The notes: generated from the sequence alone by a model not told the origin. Counted from the stretch's first letter, positions 1 through 11,413 are shown. The stretch is DNA of 64,000 nucleotides from Arthrobacter sp. ZGTC412 (GCF_002929215.1 NZ_PJII01000006.1:122266-186265); one strand, 5' to 3'. Translations and numbers: made by a program.

Positions 1-2
1 GC

Positions 3-1409
3 CTGGCAGGCATTCCGGACGCGGATGCTGCTGCCGGGCGGGTGGTAGCACTCGAGACCAAGCTGGCGTCCCACCATTGGGATAACGTCACCCTTCGGGA
101 TCCGCAAAAGACATACAACCTGAAGTCCGCGGACGAGGCCTCCGCCCTGTTCCCGCTGCTTCCAACCTGGTTCGACGCCGCAGGAATTGATGAGGAGAAG
201 CGGCAGGAGATCGTGGTGAGCACTCCCCCGTTCTTCCACGGCGCCGCCGGCCTTCTTGAGTCCGAACCGCTGGCTTACTGGCAGGAATGGCTGGCCATGC
301 GGGTTGTCAGCGCCGCAGCCCCCTACCTGTCCTCGGCCTTCGTTGACGCCAACTTCGCGTTCTACGGAACCACCATCAGCGGCACCCCACGGAACAAGGA
401 CCGCTGGAAGCGCGGCGTGGGCGTGGTGGAAGGCGGCCTCGGCGAAGCGGTGGGACAGATCTATGTTGCGCGGCACTTCCCCGAAACACACAAGGCCCGC
501 ATGCAGGCGCTCGTCGCCAACCTTATTGAGGCCTACCGCCGGAGCATTACCGCCGTCGGCTGGATGGGCGAGGACACCAAGGCCGAGGCACTGCGGAAGC
601 TGGAGGGGTTCCGGGCCAAAATCGGTTACCCGGAGGAGTGGATCGACTACTCCGCAGTGCAGATCGACCCCGCCGATCTGCTGGGCAACGTGGAACGGGC
701 ACACAATGCCGACGTCGACCGGCACCTTGATGAGGTGGGCAAGCCGGTGGACCGCAACAAGTGGCTGATGACCCCGCAAACGGTCAACGCCTATTACCAC
801 CCGATGATGAACGAAATTGTCTTCCCGGCGGCGATCCTCCAGCCCCCGTTTTTCACTGCCGACGCGGATGACGCCGTGAACTATGGCGGCATCGGGGCAG
901 TCATCGGGCACGAAATCGGCCACGGGTTTGACGACCAGGGGTCACAGTTCGACGGAAGCGGGGCGCTGCGGAACTGGTGGACCGACGAGGACCGCCAGGC
1001 CTTTGAAAAGCTCACCGCCAAACTGGTGGCACAATACGATGCACTTTCCCCGTACGCTGCGCCGGGACACAACGTCAACGGACGCCTCACGCTCGGCGAA
1101 AACATCGGCGACCTCGCCGGACTTGCCATCGCCTACAAGGCCTACCTGATCAGTCTCGACGGCAAGGAACCCGAGGTCCAGGATGGCCTCACGGGGCACC
1201 AGCGCTTCTTTGCGTCCTGGGCAGCAGGCTGGCGGCAGGTGATCCGGACCGAGGAAGCCATCCGCAGGCTGGCAACGGACCCGCATTCGCCCAACGAGTT
1301 CCGGACCAATGCGATCGTCAAGAACCTGGACGCCTTCCACGACGCCTTTGAGGTCACCGACCAGGACGGCATGTGGATATCGCCGGAGGAGCGCGTCAGC
1401 ATCTGGTGA
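3..1409 (+). CDS. M13 family zinc metallopeptidase (5' partial)
   Basis: The reading frame is open from the left edge, so the N-terminal third of the protein lies outside the window. The visible 468 residues hold the neprilysin/endothelin-converting-enzyme catalytic domain: a zinc-binding HEIGH motif (about position 908) inside GHEIGHGFDDQGSQFD, the third-ligand motif GENIGDLAGL (about 1095) and the upstream substrate-cleft segment NAYYHP. The family are gluzincins cleaving peptides; bacterial members are often cytosolic PepO-like oligopeptidases. The gene ends in a strong convergent hairpin, so it is not co-transcribed with what follows. The identification is firm; the substrate is unknown. 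Confidence 0.95.
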   Translation: MAGIPDADAAAGRVVALETKLASHHWDNVTLRDPQKTYNLKSADEASALFPLLPTWFDAAGIDEEKRQEIVVSTPPFFHGAAGLLESEPLAYWQEWLAMRVVSAAAPYLSSAFVDANFAFYGTTISGTPRNKDRWKRGVGVVEGGLGEAVGQIYVARHFPETHKARMQALVANLIEAYRRSITAVGWMGEDTKAEALRKLEGFRAKIGYPEEWIDYSAVQIDPADLLGNVERAHNADVDRHLDEVGKPVDRNKWLMTPQTVNAYYHPMMNEIVFPAAILQPPFFTADADDAVNYGGIGAVIGHEIGHGFDDQGSQFDGSGALRNWWTDEDRQAFEKLTAKLVAQYDALSPYAAPGHNVNGRLTLGENIGDLAGLAIAYKAYLISLDGKEPEVQDGLTGHQRFFASWAAGWRQVIRTEEAIRRLATDPHSPNEFRTNAIVKNLDAFHDAFEVTDQDGMWISPEERVSIW

Positions 1410-1415
1410 CAAACA

Positions 1416-1457
1416 AAACTGGGGCCCACCGTTGCTACTCACGGCGGGCCCCAGTTT
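1416..1457. terminator. bidirectional hairpin terminator
   Basis: A 17-base arm beginning AAACTGGGGCCC (1416-1432) pairs with 1441-1457 across an 8-base loop with one mismatch. A-rich sequence precedes it and T-rich sequence follows. It lies between the M13 peptidase and the convergent LCP gene and can serve both. Confidence 0.85.
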
Positions 1458-1482
1458 ATTTGACGCTTAAAGGCGTCGTTGG

Positions 1483-3057
1483 CTAGCTGGGCACGATGAG
1501 GAACGGGTTGGCCGGTTGGCAAAGGGTGTCCCCGGCTGTCTGGTTGACGACGTCTTTCGGCAGCGCCACCGAGCCGCCGTAAGTGGCACCTGAGGTGAAG
1601 TCGGTACCCAGGTAAACCTGGACACCGGACACTGCCGGAGCCAGCAGCGTCTGCGCCGCCGGGATTTTGAGCATCGCCGCAACGTCAACTGCCACGTCCT
1701 CGAAGCCGGCGCCATAGTAGACAGCGGACTGTTCCACGGCCGTCGCCTCAAACTGTGCCGCCTGCGAGAATCCGCCGCCAATCAGGGCCTGCAGAATTTC
1801 CTGTGCCCGCCCTGGCACGCCGCTGCCGTTGGCCACCGTGACAGGCTGGATCGCCTTGTCGTAGGGCGGCAGCGGAGGAGCCGTCTTACTGGGAGCCGCC
1901 GTGGGTGGAGCAGCGGTTTTTGAGGGCGCAGGTGTGGCCGGCGCGGTGGGGTCGGTCAGGTCAATATCCTGCCGCATCGCGGCGAATAACTGGGAGCCGG
2001 CCGGTTCGGCGATCTGGAGCCTGTTCGGGTCAATAAGGGCGGGCGTGGTGGGAACCGCCGCGAACGCGACCTTGCTGATGTCGATGTCCTTGAGCCGGTT
2101 GCCGATGGTGAGCAGGCTGGGAACTGACGCCAGCCCCTCGTCCACCGTGAGGTTCTGCGTGACGACATCGGCGATCTTCAGCATCTTGCCGGGGTCGGAC
2201 AGGGTTCCCTCATCTTTGATCTTCCGCGTCAGGGAGGACAGGAACCCCTGCTGGGCCTTGATGCGTCCCAAGTCGCCGCCATCGGCAAATGCATGGCGGG
2301 TCCGCAGGAAGGCGAGGGCCATCTCACCCTCAACCGCGGACGTGCCTTTGGGGAGCCGGAGCCCGGAATCGGGATCATGGACCGCGTCACTGATGCATAC
2401 GTTCACGCCGCCCACTGCCTTGGAGAGTTCCTTCACTGCATTGAAGTCGGCCATCATGAAGTGGTCCACTTCCAGTCCGGTCAGCTGGTTTACGGTGTCC
2501 ACGGCGCAGCCAATACCGGCCTCGTTCATCGCTTCGTTGATCATCACACCGCTCCGGGCGGGAAAAGTCTGCTTGGTCTCCCCGTCCGTGCACTCGGGAA
2601 TGTCCACCAGCAGGTCGCGCGGGAAACTGATGACACTGACGCGCTTGTTGTCCTCGGAAATGTCCATCAGCATCATGACGTCGGACTTGCCGTATCCCTT
2701 GGAATCGTCCGCGTTGCCGTACCCGGCGTTCTTGCCGTCGCGGGTGTCCGAGCCCAGGATCAGGATCTGCATCCGCCCGGTCGCTTCGCTCACCGGTTCG
2801 GCGTTGCCACCGCCCGCATTCAACGGAGCTTTGGAGAGGTTGTTCTGGAGACGCAAAAACCAGAATCCCGCGAACGCTAGGGCACCCACGAGGGCCACCG
2901 ACAGCACGCCTGTGGTGATTTTCAGCCACAGCGGCATCCTGCGGAAAGGGCCAAGGTGGCGGGCGGCTCCAACGGTGCCATCCTCCGCGTGCCGGAATAC
3001 CGGTCCCCCAGCTGACACGTCAGCTCCGTTTTCGCGCTTATCGCGGCCTCGCCCCAC
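1483..3057 (-). CDS. LytR-CpsA-Psr (LCP) family cell-wall ligase
   Basis: A 524-residue type II membrane protein. A charged N-terminal segment is followed by one membrane span (about residues 45-70, LWLKITTGVLSVALVGALAF). The extracellular LCP domain (about 95-290) shows the signature residues: ILILGSDTR, then KSDVMMLMDI, then SVISFPRDL. A C-terminal LytR_C-type domain starts near VTVANGSGVPGRAQEIL after a Pro/Ala/Thr-rich linker. LCP enzymes move undecaprenyl-linked polymers, such as arabinogalactan-like or teichoic-type glycans, onto peptidoglycan. It is monocistronic, convergent with the M13 gene, and the start is the first ATG of the frame. Confidence 0.93.
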   Translation of the reverse strand: MGRGRDKRENGADVSAGGPVFRHAEDGTVGAARHLGPFRRMPLWLKITTGVLSVALVGALAFAGFWFLRLQNNLSKAPLNAGGGNAEPVSEATGRMQILILGSDTRDGKNAGYGNADDSKGYGKSDVMMLMDISEDNKRVSVISFPRDLLVDIPECTDGETKQTFPARSGVMINEAMNEAGIGCAVDTVNQLTGLEVDHFMMADFNAVKELSKAVGGVNVCISDAVHDPDSGLRLPKGTSAVEGEMALAFLRTRHAFADGGDLGRIKAQQGFLSSLTRKIKDEGTLSDPGKMLKIADVVTQNLTVDEGLASVPSLLTIGNRLKDIDISKVAFAAVPTTPALIDPNRLQIAEPAGSQLFAAMRQDIDLTDPTAPATPAPSKTAAPPTAAPSKTAPPLPPYDKAIQPVTVANGSGVPGRAQEILQALIGGGFSQAAQFEATAVEQSAVYYGAGFEDVAVDVAAMLKIPAAQTLLAPAVSGVQVYLGTDFTSGATYGGSVALPKDVVNQTAGDTLCQPANPFLIVPS

Positions 3058-3153
3058 GTGGTGAACCTTCCTCTAGATTCTGAATTCGGTCCATTTTAGT
3101 GGCCCAGGCTGGGAAATCCCCGGACGGCCCCGCGGCCGCACGTCTTTTATTCG

Positions 3154-4096
3154 TCAGAAGCCCAGCTTGACCAGCTGTTTCGGATCCCGCTGCCAGTCCT
3201 TGGCCACCTTCACGTGCAGGTCAAGGTAGATGCGGGTCCCCAGCAGCGCCTCGATTCCCTTGCGTGCGTTCGTGCCTACTTCACGCAGCCGGCTGCCGCC
3301 CTTGCCGATGATGATGGCCTTCTGCGACGGCCGTTCGACGTAAAGGTTCACGCGCACATCGAGCAGGGGGCTGTCGTCAGGACGGTCTTCCCGGGGCACG
3401 ATCTCTTCGACCACCACCGCCAGGGAATGCGGCAGTTCGTCCCGGACGCCTTCCAGCGCCGCTTCCCGGACCAGCTCGGCGACCATAACGGCTTCAGGCT
3501 CGTCGGTCAGCTCGCCGTCCGGGTAGAGCGGGGGCGACGGCGGCATGTGGCTGATCAGTACGTCAGCTACGGTTTTGACCTGGAAGCCGTCGGCGGCAGA
3601 CACCGGAACAATGTCCTTCCAGCCTTCCTCCCCCAGCACTTCCCGCCCCAGCGCAGCGACAGCCAGCAGCTGCTCGGTCAGCGCCTGCCGGTCGACCAGA
3701 TCCGTTTTGGTGACAATGGCAATGACAGGCTGTCGGCCCACAGCGGCGAGCTGGGCGGCGATGTACTTGTCGCCGGGTCCGATTTTTTCGTTGGCGGGCA
3801 GGCAGAACCCGATGGCGTCCACCTCCGCGAGCGTGTCCGCTACCAGGTCGTTCAGGCGCTTGCCCAAAAGCGTGCGGGGACGGTGCAGGCCCGGTGTGTC
3901 CACAAGGATCAGCTGTGCGTCCTCGCGGTGGACGATCCCGCGGATGGTGTGGCGGGTGGTCTGCGGCTTGGCGGAGGTAATAGCCACCTTCTTGCCCACC
4001 AGCGCGTTTGTCAGCGTGGACTTGCCGGCATTGGGGCGGCCCACCAGGACGGAAAACCCTGCCCGGAAGCCGCCGAAATCCTCGTCGCCTGCGGCC

Positions 4097-4113
<17 letters not shown>
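3154..4113 (-). CDS. era: GTPase Era
   Basis: Ribosome-associated GTPase needed for 16S rRNA processing and 30S assembly. The GTP-binding domain shows GRPNAGKST (G1), DTPG (G3), TKTD (G4) and VSAAD (G5). The C-terminal KH domain has GKGGSRLREVG and ends in the typical KDWQRDPKQLVKLGF. I chose the GTG at 4113 (VSKKNKAAGDEDFGG, 319 aa), which overlaps the upstream CBS-domain gene by 17 bases and matches Era length; a longer frame to 4167 only adds a basic tail of doubtful value. It is the last gene of the phoH-ybeY-hemolysin-era operon. Confidence 0.95.
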
Positions 4114-5424
<1,311 letters not shown>

Positions 5425-5428
<4 letters not shown>

Positions 5429-5898
5429 TGTATGGTCTCGGCGGGCGCTTCTTTGCCGGTGAAGCCGGACAGGAGTTCGCGCTGGAGGCCGAACATCTCG
5501 GCCTTCTCCTCAGGCTCGGCATGGTCGTAGCCCAGCAGGTGCAGGATGCCGTGCGTGGTCAGCAACAGCATCTCATCCTGCAGCGAGTGGCCGGCGTTCC
5601 GGGCCTGGACGGTGGCAACCTGCGGGCACACTGCAATGTCCCCGAGCATGCCCTGGGGCGTGGGCCGGTCCGGAGTGCCCGGAGTCAGCTCGTCCATGGG
5701 GACGGACAGCACGTCAGTGGAACCGGGCTCATCCATCAGCTCAATGTGAAGCTTCTCCATCGCGGGCTCGTCCACCAGGAGGATGGACAATTCGGCCTGC
5801 GGATGAATGTAAAGCTGTTCGAAGATGTACCTGGATAAAGCAACGAGCTGCGATTCGTCCACCTGGACGCCGGATTCGTTGTTCACCTCAATGCTCAC
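5425..5898 (-). CDS. ybeY: endoribonuclease YbeY (rRNA maturation factor)
   Basis: A 157-residue UPF0054 metalloprotein that acts in 16S rRNA 3' maturation and ribosome quality control. The zinc motif is plain: HGILHLLGYDH near residues 118-128. The length is normal. The GTG start overlaps the TGA of phoH in a GTGA quartet, and its own stop overlaps the next start the same way. Confidence 0.96.
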
Positions 5899-6983
5899 GC
5901 GTGTTCCCCCCGCTTTTCCCGGGTTGAGGAATGCTTGACCCGGCTGCGCTGGACGTCATCCCAGACGCTGTAGGCATTGACGATATCGCCCACCAGGCGG
6001 TGCCGGACGACGTCGGCCGCGTCCAGAACGGAGAAGTTAACATCATCGATGCCCTGCAGGATCTCTTCCACGATCCGCAGGCCAGAGCGGGTGCCGAAGG
6101 GCAGGTCCACCTGCGTGATGTCGCCCGTGACCACCATTTTGGATCCGAAGCCGAGCCTGGTGAGGAACATTTTCATCTGCTCGGGCGTGGTGTTCTGCGC
6201 CTCGTCAAGGATGATGAAGGCGTCGTTGAGGGTACGGCCACGCATATAGGCCAGCGGGGCGACTTCGATGGTCCCCGCCGCCATGAGCCGCGGAATCGAT
6301 TCCGGATCCATCATGTCGTGCAGGGCATCGTACAGCGGACGCAGGTAGGGATCGATCTTGTCGCTCAACGTGCCGGGAAGGAAGCCAAGCCGCTCCCCCG
6401 CTTCGACTGCCGGGCGGGTCAGGATGATCCGGCTGACTTCCTTCTGCTGCAGGGCCTGAACCGCTTTCGCCATTGCCAGGTAGGTCTTGCCGGTTCCGGC
6501 GGGCCCGATTCCGAAGATGACGGTGTTGGCGTCGATGGCGTCAACGTAATTCTTCTGGTTCAGCGTTTTCGGTCGTATGGTCTTGCCGCGGCTGGACAGG
6601 ATGTCGTGGGTCAGCACATCCACGGGATTCTGCAGGGACTGGGTACGCAGAAGGGCCACGAGCTGCTGCAGCACGGCCGGGCTGATGACCGTACCGCGCG
6701 CGACGAGTCCGCGGACCTCGTGCAGGAGCCGCATGATCCGCGGCACGTCCGCCGCCGGACCGCTGATGGAGAGCTCGTTTCCCCTGACATGGAAATTGAC
6801 GGCAGGGAATTGTTCTTCAATGAACCGCAACGCCTCGTCGTGGCTGCCCAGCGACTGAACCATCTGGTCGGAATTGTCGAAGAGGACTACTTCGGTACGG
6901 ACGCCGGGAAGTGTGTGGGGAAACTCCCCCGCTGCGCCCTCGCCGGTGACAAGCCTGCGCTTTCCGTTAGCTGATTCAGTCAT
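5895..6983 (-). CDS. PhoH family ATPase
   Basis: A PhoH/PhoL-type P-loop protein. From the ATG at 6983 (MTESANGKRRLV) it is 362 aa, the usual size; the frame continues upstream to 7184 without recognisable homology, so I prefer the shorter form. An N-terminal KH-like region (NFHVRGNELSISGP) is followed by Walker A GPAGTGKTYLAM and Walker B FIILDEAQNT. The family is thought to be an RNA-linked ATPase/helicase; its linkage with ybeY and era supports a role in RNA or ribosome metabolism. First gene of the four-gene operon. Confidence 0.93.
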   Translation of the reverse strand: MTESANGKRRLVTGEGAAGEFPHTLPGVRTEVVLFDNSDQMVQSLGSHDEALRFIEEQFPAVNFHVRGNELSISGPAADVPRIMRLLHEVRGLVARGTVISPAVLQQLVALLRTQSLQNPVDVLTHDILSSRGKTIRPKTLNQKNYVDAIDANTVIFGIGPAGTGKTYLAMAKAVQALQQKEVSRIILTRPAVEAGERLGFLPGTLSDKIDPYLRPLYDALHDMMDPESIPRLMAAGTIEVAPLAYMRGRTLNDAFIILDEAQNTTPEQMKMFLTRLGFGSKMVVTGDITQVDLPFGTRSGLRIVEEILQGIDDVNFSVLDAADVVRHRLVGDIVNAYSVWDDVQRSRVKHSSTREKRGEHA

Positions 6984-7343
6984 AGTACTGGCCCGCAGGC
7001 CTGTGATCCCCTCGATGTCGAAACAATAGCTGTTGGCTGGTTTGCGGCGGCTGCTGCCGTCGCTTCCAGCGGTACCTTCCATCCTACGCCAGCAGGCACT
7101 GCTGACCCCATACCGCATCACCACGCTGCCGTCCGCTCCGGCACGGGCACCACGCCTGTTCCCGTCATTAGGTATCAACTTCATATCGGCCTCATATCGT
7201 TCCAGTTGCAGTTGGACGGGTCAGCGCATCCCGGCGCGCCTGCTTCCCGGGGCTGTGCAATGCTGGAAATCCAGCCGAATGCTGGAACACCAAGGCCGAC
7301 CGGGGATCGGCCTATCCGACCAGGAAAGGACAGGGCAATCAAG
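6984..7343. other. divergent intergenic region phoH / GerMN lipoprotein
   Basis: About 360 bases between the chosen starts. Both neighbouring frames stay open into it, but the extra residues look non-native. It presumably holds the divergent promoters. I see no strong inverted repeat or operator. Confidence 0.5.
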
Positions 7344-8303
7344 TTGCCGGAAACCGCAGCGCCCCGCCGCGCCCGAGGAGCCTTCAACGGCGCCCGTTCG
7401 GCGGTCCTTGCCGGTCTCCTGGTGGTAGTCCCTGCCCTTGCGGGCTGCATCGCCGAACCGGGCCCGGCCCCCACGGGCATCCCGTCCGCCAGCCCTGCCG
7501 GCCCGGGAAACACTTCCGGTGCCCCATCCACAAGCGCACCCCTGGAGACCACCCAGTCCTCCAATAAGGCACCCGTCTACTGGATCGGCGGCAGCGACAG
7601 CAATGTCTTCCTTTACCGGGAATTCCGGGACGTTCCCGAGCAGGAGAATCCCGTGACGCGGGCCCTGCGCGCAATGATGTCCGAAAAGCCGCTGGATCCC
7701 GACTTCTTTACGCCGTGGCAGAATCCCAGCCAGCTGGCCACCTCGATTTCCGGCAAGGACATCATCACGGTGGATGTCTCGGAAGATGCCTTCAACAGCA
7801 ACCTTGACGCCGATATGGCCGCCCGGGCCATCCAGCAATTGGTGTATACAGCAACCGCTGCTGCCGCGAGCTCGGGTCTGATCGACTCCGGGCAGCAGAT
7901 TCGCGTCCGGATCCTCGTGGACGGACACACTGACTATGTCGCCTTCAACCATGTTCAGCTGGGCTCCCTCATGGCCCGCACCTCGGGACTGGTGGCTCCC
8001 GTCTGGATTATCGACCCCCAGGAAAACGTGGAAGTGGGCGACGGCAGTGTCAAGATCACCGGGCGAAGCACCGTGCCGGGAGGCAAGCTCCGCTGGCAGA
8101 TCCTGCGGTCCGAAGCTGACGGAAACAAGACGCCCTTCCTGACTGGCGAAACAACGGCAGCCGCGGACCCGGCCCAGGCGGGGGTATTCACCCTCGCCCT
8201 TACCCTGCCCGAGGGTGATTTCGAGCTCCGGGTGGCCCAGACCTCAAACCCGGAGGGCACGGAGGACGGCAGCGAAGACACCCGGAGCTTCAGGGTCCGC
8301 TAG
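7344..8303 (+). CDS. GerMN/Gmad2 domain lipoprotein
   Basis: A secreted lipoprotein. From a TTG at 7344 (KLPETAAPRRARG region) a basic n-region leads into a hydrophobic core and the lipobox LAGC, then a Pro/Ser/Thr-rich linker. The GerMN domain spans roughly residues 80-200 (VYWIGGSDSNVFLYREF; ARAIQQLVYTATAAA). A Gmad2 immunoglobulin-like domain follows (VWIIDPQENVEVGDG through SFRVR). In non-sporulating actinobacteria such proteins are envelope lipoproteins of unknown role. A GTG/ATG start further upstream is possible but would bury the signal peptide. Confidence 0.85.
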   Translation: MPETAAPRRARGAFNGARSAVLAGLLVVVPALAGCIAEPGPAPTGIPSASPAGPGNTSGAPSTSAPLETTQSSNKAPVYWIGGSDSNVFLYREFRDVPEQENPVTRALRAMMSEKPLDPDFFTPWQNPSQLATSISGKDIITVDVSEDAFNSNLDADMAARAIQQLVYTATAAAASSGLIDSGQQIRVRILVDGHTDYVAFNHVQLGSLMARTSGLVAPVWIIDPQENVEVGDGSVKITGRSTVPGGKLRWQILRSEADGNKTPFLTGETTAAADPAQAGVFTLALTLPEGDFELRVAQTSNPEGTEDGSEDTRSFRVR

Positions 8304-8320
8304 CTCCCGCTGTTGCTGGC

Positions 8321-9103
8321 TCAGAGTACCGGCGCGGCCCAGCGGCCCAGGACGTCGCTGGCAAGAACGACGGCGGCAGGACCGGCTGTTGATGACCGCA
8401 GCACATGGTGCCCCAGGAGGGCCGTCACGGCACCCTGGCCGCACAGCCGAGTCACTTCACGCTGGCTGATGCCGCCCTCGGGTCCCACGATCAGGAGTAC
8501 TTCCCGCACCCCTTCTGCAGCGCCCGTTTCCAGCCATGTTTCGAGGACAGCACGCAAGGGGCGCACGGCGTCCTCGTGCAGGACAACGGCCAGGGCTGCC
8601 GCCTCGACGGCGGTGGCGAGGCCGGCGGTGTCGACGGCGGTCCGCACCTCGGGGATCCAGGCACGGCGGGCCTGCTTGGCGGCGGCGGTGACAACGGACT
8701 GCCACTTGGCGTGTGCCTTGGCTGCCCGGTCACCCTTCCAGCGCACGATGGAACGTTCGGACTGCCAGGGGATAACGGCATCGATCCCCAGTTCGGTGGC
8801 CGTCTCGATGGCGAGCTCATCCCGGTCGCCCTTGGCCAGGGCCTGTACCAGCACCAGCCTGGTGCGTGGCCGGTCCTCAACAGCCACGGACGCGCATTCC
8901 ACGTCAAGCCCCGAGGAGGAAGCGGCCGTAACCTTGCCGCTCATCCGTGTGCCGGCGCCGTCCACGAGGTCCACCGCCTCGCCCGGGGCGAGCCGCTTAA
9001 CCGTGACCGCGTGCCGCGCCTCGGGTCCCTCCAGGACAAAAATCCCTCCCGGCACCATCCGGTCCAGGGACCCGGGCGCAGTGAAAAAGACGGGGTTGCT
9101 CAC
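8321..9103 (-). CDS. rsmE: 16S rRNA (uracil(1498)-N(3))-methyltransferase RsmE
   Basis: A 260-residue SPOUT methyltransferase. An N-terminal PUA-like domain (to about residue 75; HAVTVKRLAPGEAVDLVDG) is followed by the trefoil-knot domain with GPEGGISQREV and the C-terminal LRSSTAGPAAV signature. It methylates U1498 of 16S rRNA. The GTG start is 2 bases after the dnaJ stop, so it is the distal gene of the hrcA-dnaJ-rsmE operon. Confidence 0.95.
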   Translation of the reverse strand: MSNPVFFTAPGSLDRMVPGGIFVLEGPEARHAVTVKRLAPGEAVDLVDGAGTRMSGKVTAASSSGLDVECASVAVEDRPRTRLVLVQALAKGDRDELAIETATELGIDAVIPWQSERSIVRWKGDRAAKAHAKWQSVVTAAAKQARRAWIPEVRTAVDTAGLATAVEAAALAVVLHEDAVRPLRAVLETWLETGAAEGVREVLLIVGPEGGISQREVTRLCGQGAVTALLGHHVLRSSTAGPAAVVLASDVLGRWAAPVL

Positions 9104-9105
9104 CG

Positions 9106-10233
9106 CTACAGGTTACCGAGCCGGTCCCGGAGCTTGGCGAACATGCCGCCGCCGGCAGCAAGCTTGCCCTCCGTGATCTGCTCGCCGCGGAGTTTGGCGA
9201 GCTGGCGCAGCAGGTCTTCCTGCGCCGCATCAAGCTTCGCAGGCGTCTCGACCTGGAGGTGGACCTTCAGGTCACCGCGGCCGTACCCGCGCAGGTGGGT
9301 GACGCCAAGGCCGCGCAGGGTGATGATCTCTCCAGACTGGGTGCCGGGCTTGACGTCGATTTCCTGGGCTCCGTCGAAGGTTTCGAGGGTCACGTCGGTA
9401 CCCAGGGCGGCCGCCGTCATGGGGATGTTAAGGGTGGCGTGCAGGTCGTCGCCTTCCCGGACGTAGGTGGCGTCGTTGTTGACGCGGATCTCCACGTAGA
9501 GATCGCCGGCGGGGCCGCCGGCGGGACCGGCTTCGCCCTGGCCCGAGAGCTGGATGCGTGTCCCGGTGGCGACGCCGGCGGGAACCTTGATGGTCAGGGA
9601 ACGGCGGCTGCGGATCCGGCCCTGTCCGCTGCACTCGTTGCAGGGGTCCTTGATAACGGTTCCAAAACCTTCGCAGGTGCCGCACGGAGCGGCGGTCATG
9701 ACCTGGCCGAGGATTGAACGCACGGCCCTCTGGACCTGGCCGCTGCCGCCGCAGATATCGCAGCGCTCGGGGTGGGTTCCGGGCTGGCAGCACGAGCCTT
9801 CACAGGTGGGGCAGACCACCGCCGTGTCCACTTCGAGCTTCTTGTTGACACCGAACACGGCGTCGCGGAGCTCGATCCGGACGCTGATGAGCGCATCCTG
9901 CCCGCGCCGGACCCTCGACGCGGGGCCGGTAGTGCCGCCGGCGCCGAAGAAGGTGTCGAAGATGTCCTGGAAGGCGAAGCCCTGCCCGGCGTACGCTCCC
10001 CCGCCGAAGCCGTTGTCCGTGCCGTTCTCGTTTCCGGTGGTGTCATAGACCCGCCGCTTCTGGGGATCCGAGAGAACTTCATAGGCATGGGTCACTGCCT
10101 TGAAGCGGTCCGCAACATCCTCACCGGGATTGACGTCAGGGTGAAGGGTCCGGGCCAGCTTTCGGTAGGCCTTCTTGATCTCTTCCCCGGTGGCATCCGG
10201 AGCGACTCCAAGGACTTCGTAGTGGCTGCTCAA
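9106..10233 (-). CDS. dnaJ: chaperone DnaJ
   Basis: From a TTG at 10233 (LSSHYEVLGVAPDATGEEI) it is 375 aa, preceded by AGGAAGAG; the longer frame to 10482 adds unrelated residues. It has a J domain with HPD, a Gly-rich linker (GNENGTDNGFGGGAYAGQGF), and a zinc domain with four CxxCxGx(G/C) repeats (CPTCEGSC, CDICGGSG, CGTCEGFG, CNECSGQG), then the substrate-binding C-terminal domains. As DnaJ2-type co-chaperone it stimulates DnaK. Lying behind hrcA, it is the actinobacterial second DnaJ. Confidence 0.95.
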   Translation of the reverse strand: MSSHYEVLGVAPDATGEEIKKAYRKLARTLHPDVNPGEDVADRFKAVTHAYEVLSDPQKRRVYDTTGNENGTDNGFGGGAYAGQGFAFQDIFDTFFGAGGTTGPASRVRRGQDALISVRIELRDAVFGVNKKLEVDTAVVCPTCEGSCCQPGTHPERCDICGGSGQVQRAVRSILGQVMTAAPCGTCEGFGTVIKDPCNECSGQGRIRSRRSLTIKVPAGVATGTRIQLSGQGEAGPAGGPAGDLYVEIRVNNDATYVREGDDLHATLNIPMTAAALGTDVTLETFDGAQEIDVKPGTQSGEIITLRGLGVTHLRGYGRGDLKVHLQVETPAKLDAAQEDLLRQLAKLRGEQITEGKLAAGGGMFAKLRDRLGNL

Positions 10234-10312
10234 AGTTAGTATCTCTTCCTTGTTGTTCTGCCTGCAGTCGAACTGCATACACTGCTGTGCGCCCTTGGGC
10301 GCTGTACTGCGG

Positions 10313-11326
10313 TCAGGGTCCCAAAATGCGTGACAGGTAACGGGCCACAGCCCTGACTGCCGCCATGGTGGTGGGGTAGTCCATCCTGGTGGGACCCAGC
10401 ACGCCAATCTTGGCCACGCTGTCCGGGCCATAGCCGGTAGCGACGACGGATGCCTCCGCCAGGCCATCGTATGGGTTTTCACGGCCGATGCTCACGGCCA
10501 CTCCGCGGTGGTCCTGTGCCATCTCGCTCAGCAGGCGCAGCATCACCACCTGCTCCTCGAGCGCCTCAAGCACCGGGCCGATGCTCAGCGGAAAGTCAAC
10601 ATTGGAACGGGCCAGGTTGGCCGTGCCGGCCATCACCATGCGGTCTTCCCGGCTGCTGAGGGCCAGGCCCTCCAGCCCGTGCGCCAGCGCCTGGGCTGCC
10701 TGCCGCTGTCCGGGGGCGACGCCGGACACCACTGCGGGCAGTGACTGCCCAAGCTGGGCCAAGGGAGTCCCTGCGAGGCATCCAAGAAACTGGCCGCGCA
10801 GCGCAGCGATGGCGTCGTCCGCGAGGTCCTGCCCGACGTCGATGACCCGCTGTTCAACCTTGCCGCTGTTGGCAATCAGCACCACCAGCACCTTCCGGGG
10901 GGCAAGGAGGACGAATTCGATGTGGCGGACCAGTGCTCGGTTACGGTGGGGATACTGGACGACCGCCACCTGGTTTGTCAGCTGGGACAACAGCCGGACG
11001 GTGCGTTCCAGGACGTCGTCAAGGTCATCCGCGCCTTCCAGCAATGACTGGATAGCCCGCCGCTCCGCCTGGGACAGCGGCTTCACGGCGGAAATCTGGT
11101 CGACGAAGAGCCGATAGCCCTTGTCCGTGGGGATGCGGCCCGCGCTGGTGTGCGGGGCGGTAATCAGTCCCTCATCCTCAAGCGCGGCCATGTCGTTGCG
11201 GATGGTTGCGCTGGAAACGCCCAGATGGTGACGCTCCACCAGGGCCTTGGACCCCACGGGCTCGCGGGAGTGGACGTAGTCCTCCACGATGGCCCGCAGT
11301 ACTTCCAGTTTGCGTGGCTCGCTCAC
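10313..11326 (-). CDS. hrcA: heat-inducible transcription repressor HrcA
   Basis: A 337-residue repressor with an N-terminal winged helix ([45 protein letters not shown]) and the HrcA GAF-like domain. The C-terminal segment has IGRENPY and the closing [22 protein letters not shown]. It binds CIRCE and represses class I heat-shock genes; a CIRCE lies 60 bases upstream, so the operon is autoregulated. Confidence 0.97.
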   Translation of the reverse strand: MSEPRKLEVLRAIVEDYVHSREPVGSKALVERHHLGVSSATIRNDMAALEDEGLITAPHTSAGRIPTDKGYRLFVDQISAVKPLSQAERRAIQSLLEGADDLDDVLERTVRLLSQLTNQVAVVQYPHRNRALVRHIEFVLLAPRKVLVVLIANSGKVEQRVIDVGQDLADDAIAALRGQFLGCLAGTPLAQLGQSLPAVVSGVAPGQRQAAQALAHGLEGLALSSREDRMVMAGTANLARSNVDFPLSIGPVLEALEEQVVMLRLLSEMAQDHRGVAVSIGRENPYDGLAEASVVATGYGPDSVAKIGVLGPTRMDYPTTMAAVRAVARYLSRILGP

Positions 11327-11386
11327 ACTCCACCTCCATCAAGGGTTCAGGGCAGCCGTTCCGCCCGCATCGTGTCTCTACAGGGG

Positions 11387-11413
11387 TTAGCACTCGACAT
11401 GCCTAAGTGCTAA
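11387..11413. promoter_or_regulatory. CIRCE operator (HrcA site)
   Basis: TTAGCACTC, a 9-base spacer, then AAGTGCTAA. This matches the CIRCE consensus TTAGCACTC-N9-GAGTGCTAA except for one base. It sits between hrcA and the divergent DUF3097 gene and could influence both. Confidence 0.93.

Noticed and set aside
9106-10482. A 458-residue extended DnaJ
   Set aside because: The J domain begins directly after the TTG at 10233, which has a good ribosome site; upstream residues overlap hrcA.
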